Under the pieces are notes generated by a model. It did no database searches and was not told the origin of the DNA. It worked only from the letters and a program-made list of their open reading frames with translations. The translations under genes and the position numbers were made by a program. Shown piece after piece: positions 61,343 through 64,000 of a stretch of 64,000 nt of DNA (within the stretch, counting starts at the first letter, position 1; each line of letters opens with the position of its first letter). Source of the stretch: Mesorhizobium mediterraneum (GTDB lineage Bacteria; Pseudomonadota; Alphaproteobacteria; Rhizobiales; Rhizobiaceae); NCBI RefSeq assembly GCF_002284565.1, contig NZ_NPKI01000027.1:84223-148222 (forward strand). Direction: 5' to 3'.

Positions 61343-61447
61343 AATGCATGTCGCGCAAAAGTGCGCAGCGGTTTTGCGACAACGACATGCATAAAAACAA
61401 GAACTTAAAGCGCGTCGCATGAATCCGTTCAAATGCGACGCGCTTTA
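61343..61447. repeat. rhizobial mosaic palindrome carrying the cobC stop codon
   Basis: Outer part GCATGTCG...CGACATGC (61346-61390 area), then TAAAGCGCGTCGCAT (61406-61420) and ATGCGACGCGCTTTA (61433-61447), 15-base perfect arms with a 12-base loop. The TTA at 61445-61447 is the complement of the cobC stop codon, so the hairpin starts inside the gene. It could end cobC transcription. Confidence 0.8.
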
Positions 61448-62485
61448 GGCGTTATCGTCGCGCTGTTGCGCCCAGTCGGCAAGAGCCGATTCGAGCCGCT
61501 GCCATTCTTCCTCCGGACCCGGCAGCCCGGCGCGCAGCACATGCGGCCGGCCGGAGAAATGACGAAGCAGGATGCCACGCTCGCCAAGTGCCGAAAACAG
61601 GCCGGCGGCGTCCGTCAGCCTGACATAGCGGAACAGCGTGGTGCCGCCGGCGACAGGCACGCCGAAGCGGCCGAACAGCGCATCGAGCCGCGCCGCATCC
61701 TCGGCCAAACGGCGTCGCATCTCGGCCTGCCAACCGGTGTCGGCAAGTGCGCGGATCCCATATTCGAGCGCCGGTCCGGCGACCGCCCATGGCCCGAACT
61801 GCGCCTCCAGCCGCTCGACCGTCAGCGTGTCGGCCAGTGCAAAGCCAAGCCGCAGCCCGGCGAGGCCAAAGAACTTGCCGAAGGATCGCAATACGACGAT
61901 GCCGCCTTGCTCGACATCGCCGGTCAGGCTTTCGCCCAGCGGACCGACATCCATGAACGCCTCGTCGACGACCAGCAACCCGCCTCTGGCGCGCAATTTT
62001 CCCGCAAGCGCAAGCAGCTTCTTGCGTTCGATGATGCGCCCGTCTGGATTGTTGGGGTTAACGACGATGGCAAGGTCGGCTCCTGCCAGGGCTTCGAAAT
62101 CATCGACCTCCATCACAGCATGGCCGGCGATCGCCGCTGCCCGCTGATGTTCGGCGTAGGTCGGCCCGAGCACCAGCGCCTTACCGGGGCTCGCCAGCGA
62201 GGCGACGCGCGGCAACAGGATCTGGGTGCCAGGCGCCGACATCACATGCGCTGCCGATGGCGAGCCATAGGCGCTTGCCGCGACGTCGGCCAACTCGCGG
62301 GCGCGCGCGGCTTCCGGCAATCTCGACAGGGCGGTGGCGGGCAACTCGAAAAACGGATAGGAGTGCGGATTGATACCGGTCGAGAGGTCGACGAAGGGTT
62401 GTGGCGCGTGCGGGAAAAGCGCCCTCGCCCGGCCAAGGCTTCCGCCGTGATCCACCACTGTCGCCGCTCCATCAAGAGACTTCAT
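61445..62485 (-). CDS. cobC: L-threonine-O-3-phosphate decarboxylase
   Basis: 346 residues, fold-type I PLP enzyme of the CobC (Pseudomonas/rhizobium) naming; CobD in Salmonella. Blocks: DLSTGINPHSYPF at the start, VVNPNNPDGRIIE, LVVDEAFMDVG, and the Schiff-base lysine in LRSFGKFFGLAGLRLGFA. It makes 1-aminopropan-2-ol phosphate for the B12 nucleotide loop. Divergent from cobD with the two start codons sharing two bases (CATG at 62483-62486). B12 would supply the corrinoid module in this window. Confidence 0.92.
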   Translation of the reverse strand: MKSLDGAATVVDHGGSLGRARALFPHAPQPFVDLSTGINPHSYPFFELPATALSRLPEAARARELADVAASAYGSPSAAHVMSAPGTQILLPRVASLASPGKALVLGPTYAEHQRAAAIAGHAVMEVDDFEALAGADLAIVVNPNNPDGRIIERKKLLALAGKLRARGGLLVVDEAFMDVGPLGESLTGDVEQGGIVVLRSFGKFFGLAGLRLGFALADTLTVERLEAQFGPWAVAGPALEYGIRALADTGWQAEMRRRLAEDAARLDALFGRFGVPVAGGTTLFRYVRLTDAAGLFSALGERGILLRHFSGRPHVLRAGLPGPEEEWQRLESALADWAQQRDDNA

Positions 62486-63452
62486 GTCGATCCTGATCGC
62501 TTTCCTGTCACTGGTTGTTGAATTCGCTGTCGGCTACCCGGCCTGGCTGTTCGGCGCCATCGGCCATCCCGTCACCTGGTTCGGCAGGCTGATATCCTTT
62601 CTCGACCGCAGGCTCAACCGCGATACTGATTCCGACGCCCTGCGTCGCCGGCGCGGTGTTCATGCGCTGCTGATCATCGTGCTGGTGCCGGCCGCCATCG
62701 CTTTCGCAGTTGAAACCATGCTTTCGGGCATTCCAGCCGGATTGATCCTCACGGCGATTCTGGCGACGTCGCTGCTGTCGCAGAAGAGCCTGGCCGAGCA
62801 TGTCGAGGCGGTGGCCGACGGGTTGGACAATGGCGGACTCGATATCGGCCGTGTTGCCGTCTCGCGGATCGTCGGCCGCGATCCGGAAAAGCTCGACAGA
62901 TCAGGTGTCTGCCGCGCGGCGATCGAAAGCCTGGCCGAGAATTTTTCCGACGGCGTCGTCGCGCCCGTCTTCTGGATCGGCGTCGGCGGCTTGGCCGGCG
63001 GCGTCGCCTACAAGGCCGCCAACACCGCCGATTCGATGATCGGCCACCGCACGCCGCGCCACGAGGCCTTCGGCCGGGCGGCGGCGCGCTTCGACGATCT
63101 GATCAACCTGCCGGCGTCACGGCTGACCGCGCTGCTCATCGTGGCTGCCTCTTTCTTCGTCAAAGGCGCCGATGCCGGCAACGCCTGGCGCACCGTGCAG
63201 CGCGACGCGAAAAAGCACCGCTCGCCCAATGCCGGCTGGCCTGAGGCAGCGATGGCCGGCGCGCTTGGCCTGGCGCTCGCCGGCCCGCGTTCCTATGACG
63301 GCGTCATGGTCGACGATGCATTCATGGGCGAAGGCGGCCGCCGCGATGCGGAAAGCATCGACATCAGGCGGGCGCTGAAACTCTACCGGACGGCCGACCT
63401 TCTGCTGATCGCGCTGTTCGGCCTGCTGTCGGCGATCGTCATCGCTGCGTGA
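62484..63452 (+). CDS. cobD: adenosylcobinamide-phosphate synthase
   Basis: 322 residues, CobD (CbiB of Salmonella) with several membrane segments and the conserved blocks VGYPAWLFGAIGHPVTWFGRLI, GRDPEKLDRSGVCRAAIESLAENFSDGVVAPVFW, and NTADSMIGHRTPRHEAFG. It joins aminopropanol phosphate (or aminopropanol) to adenosylcobyric acid. Its ATG overlaps the cobC ATG on the other strand, so its ribosome binding site lies in the cobC coding region (only a weak AAGAGA seen). Confidence 0.93.
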   Translation: MSILIAFLSLVVEFAVGYPAWLFGAIGHPVTWFGRLISFLDRRLNRDTDSDALRRRRGVHALLIIVLVPAAIAFAVETMLSGIPAGLILTAILATSLLSQKSLAEHVEAVADGLDNGGLDIGRVAVSRIVGRDPEKLDRSGVCRAAIESLAENFSDGVVAPVFWIGVGGLAGGVAYKAANTADSMIGHRTPRHEAFGRAAARFDDLINLPASRLTALLIVAASFFVKGADAGNAWRTVQRDAKKHRSPNAGWPEAAMAGALGLALAGPRSYDGVMVDDAFMGEGGRRDAESIDIRRALKLYRTADLLLIALFGLLSAIVIAA

Positions 63453-63654
63453 CGTTTAATCCGGTCGAGATCGGCTAAAACAAAAAACCCGCCTCAAAGG
63501 CGGGTCGCTGGCGCAAATCTGCACCATGAATAAATTCCTAGCATAACTGCCGTCACAAAGCAATTGATTTCGGGCCACGACGTGGCCAATCGCTTCAGGT
63601 TTGCGCTGCCCTCACTCTTACCATTCCGGGGCGAGCCGCTTCGTGCGGCTTTCC
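63453..63654. other. intergenic region, possible minus-strand small transcript
   Basis: No gene recognised. The terminator at 63481-63505 faces the minus strand with no minus-strand gene seen upstream of it, so a small untranslated RNA or leader may be encoded between about 63510 and 63640. Confidence 0.3.
63481..63505 (-). terminator. rho-independent terminator, minus strand
   Basis: ACCCGCCT (63487-63494), loop CAA-like, AGGCGGGT (63498-63505); on the minus strand the stem is followed by a T run (complement of 63482-63487). It can also end cobD read-through only weakly, since the T run is on the other side. Confidence 0.8.
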
Positions 63655-63784
63655 CTTCTCCCCTTGTGGGAGAAGGTGGCCGCGAAGCGGCCGGATGAGG
63701 GGTGTTCCAGCTTGGCACCAACAGCGCTCCGGCCAGCACCCCTCAACCGTCTTGGCGCTGCGCGCCAATCCACCTTCTCCCACA
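63655..63784. repeat. large inverted repeat, family A, truncated second copy
   Basis: CTTCTCCCCTTGTGGGAGAA to GGATGAGGGGTG on the left, CACCCCTCAACC and CTTCTCCCACA on the right. Compared with 51328-51513 the right end stops after CTTCTCCCACA (about 63784), where different DNA leading to the transposase end begins. Confidence 0.75.
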
Positions 63785-64000
63785 GGGAGGGCTTTGCACG
63801 GGGAGCGAAGTGGAGTTCGGTGGTCAGTGGGGGCCTTTTTGAAGGCCGGCAGAGCGGTTTTAGGCGGCCCTTGCGAGGCCTTTGTCGGTTTAGGCTGCCA
63901 TCCGCCGGATTGGGGGCGGACTCCTCCCTCATGTCCGCCTCTCATCGGGTGGATAGAGGACGCCAATCATGGTGCGCAGATTGTAAGCGCAGGCGGCCAG
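63785..64000 (-). mobile_element. end of an insertion sequence (partial)
   Basis: From about 63785, where the family A repeat breaks off, to the window end. It holds the last codons of a transposase on the minus strand and a GC-rich terminal segment with CTTTTTGAAGG-type inverted repeats. The outer end and terminal inverted repeat cannot be fixed without the other end. Confidence 0.5.
63929..64000 (-). CDS. transposase, C-terminal end (partial)
   Basis: The minus strand reads LAACAYNLRTMIG and ends YPPDERRT-stop at 63929-63931. The AxCAYNLRR/T pattern is the common C-terminal end of transposases in IS5/IS1182-like groups; the exact IS family cannot be told from 23 codons. The rest of the gene is beyond the window. 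Confidence 0.6.
   Translation of the reverse strand: MAACAYNLRTMIGVLYPPDERRT

Overview
The window looks like chromosomal DNA of a rhizobial alphaproteobacterium, most likely Mesorhizobium or a close relative. This is an inference from high GC with strong third-position GC bias, DUF1127 small proteins, a VtlR/LsrB-like LysR regulator, cobC/cobD cobalamin genes, tetrameric sarcosine oxidase and typical rhizobial intergenic palindromes. No rRNA, tRNA or CRISPR array was seen.

Region 1 (1-19252) is a one-carbon island. It starts with the 3' end of a betaine-homocysteine methyltransferase gene, then an ECF sigma factor/vWA membrane protein operon, a dienelactone hydrolase, and a small foreign-looking cassette (about 4730-6325) next to a ferredoxin-like gene and a broken partial copy of it. 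The core follows: a non-pyrrolysine MttB-family methyltransferase (6470-8044) divergent from its corrinoid protein (8316-9014), a DUF1638 protein, a 'virulence factor' family small protein, a MetV-like protein, MetF, a methyltetrahydrofolate:corrinoid methyltransferase and a RACo-type corrinoid reactivator. Together they could move a methyl group from a quaternary amine to tetrahydrofolate and oxidise it, using acetogen-like parts in a probably aerobic host. An epimerase, a DUF4893 protein, a formyltransferase-fold protein and a fatty acid desaturase sit between these genes.

Region 2 (19443-24942) holds two DUF1127 genes, an alpha/beta hydrolase, a VtlR/LsrB-like LysR regulator, a 44-residue orphan protein, a GlxA-type AraC regulator and a DUF1194 protein. 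A TTTGCGAC half-site occurs upstream of the GlxA-type gene, between mttB and the corrinoid gene, and upstream of the dimethylglycine/sarcosine dehydrogenase-like gene at 25063-27624.

Region 3 (27902-35004) is a probable lipid-linked pentose pathway on the minus strand: HAD-UbiA fusion, DprE1-like oxidase, small EamA/ArnE-like transporter, extended SDR, class III aminotransferase and a GT-C-like membrane protein. A small exported protein and a DUF3772 MscS channel follow.

Region 4 (38415-51315) is devoted to N-methyl amine oxidation: the soxBDAG operon, a nitroreductase, an XRE-cupin regulator, and an operon of two 820-residue FAD/GcvT oxidoreductases around an AruH-like aminotransferase. The methyl groups end up as methylene-THF, the same pool fed by region 1.

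Region 5 (51528-60760) has two flavodoxin-fold oxidoreductases, then a cluster for import and degradation of an unknown N-heterocycle (FAD oxidase, cytosine-deaminase-like hydrolase, NMT1-type ABC transporter, RidA, creatininase family), and a GNAT protein. Region 6 (60819-64000) has a tyrosine phosphatase, divergent cobC and cobD whose start codons share bases, and the end of a transposase. Two families of large inverted repeats and several mosaic palindromes lie between genes.
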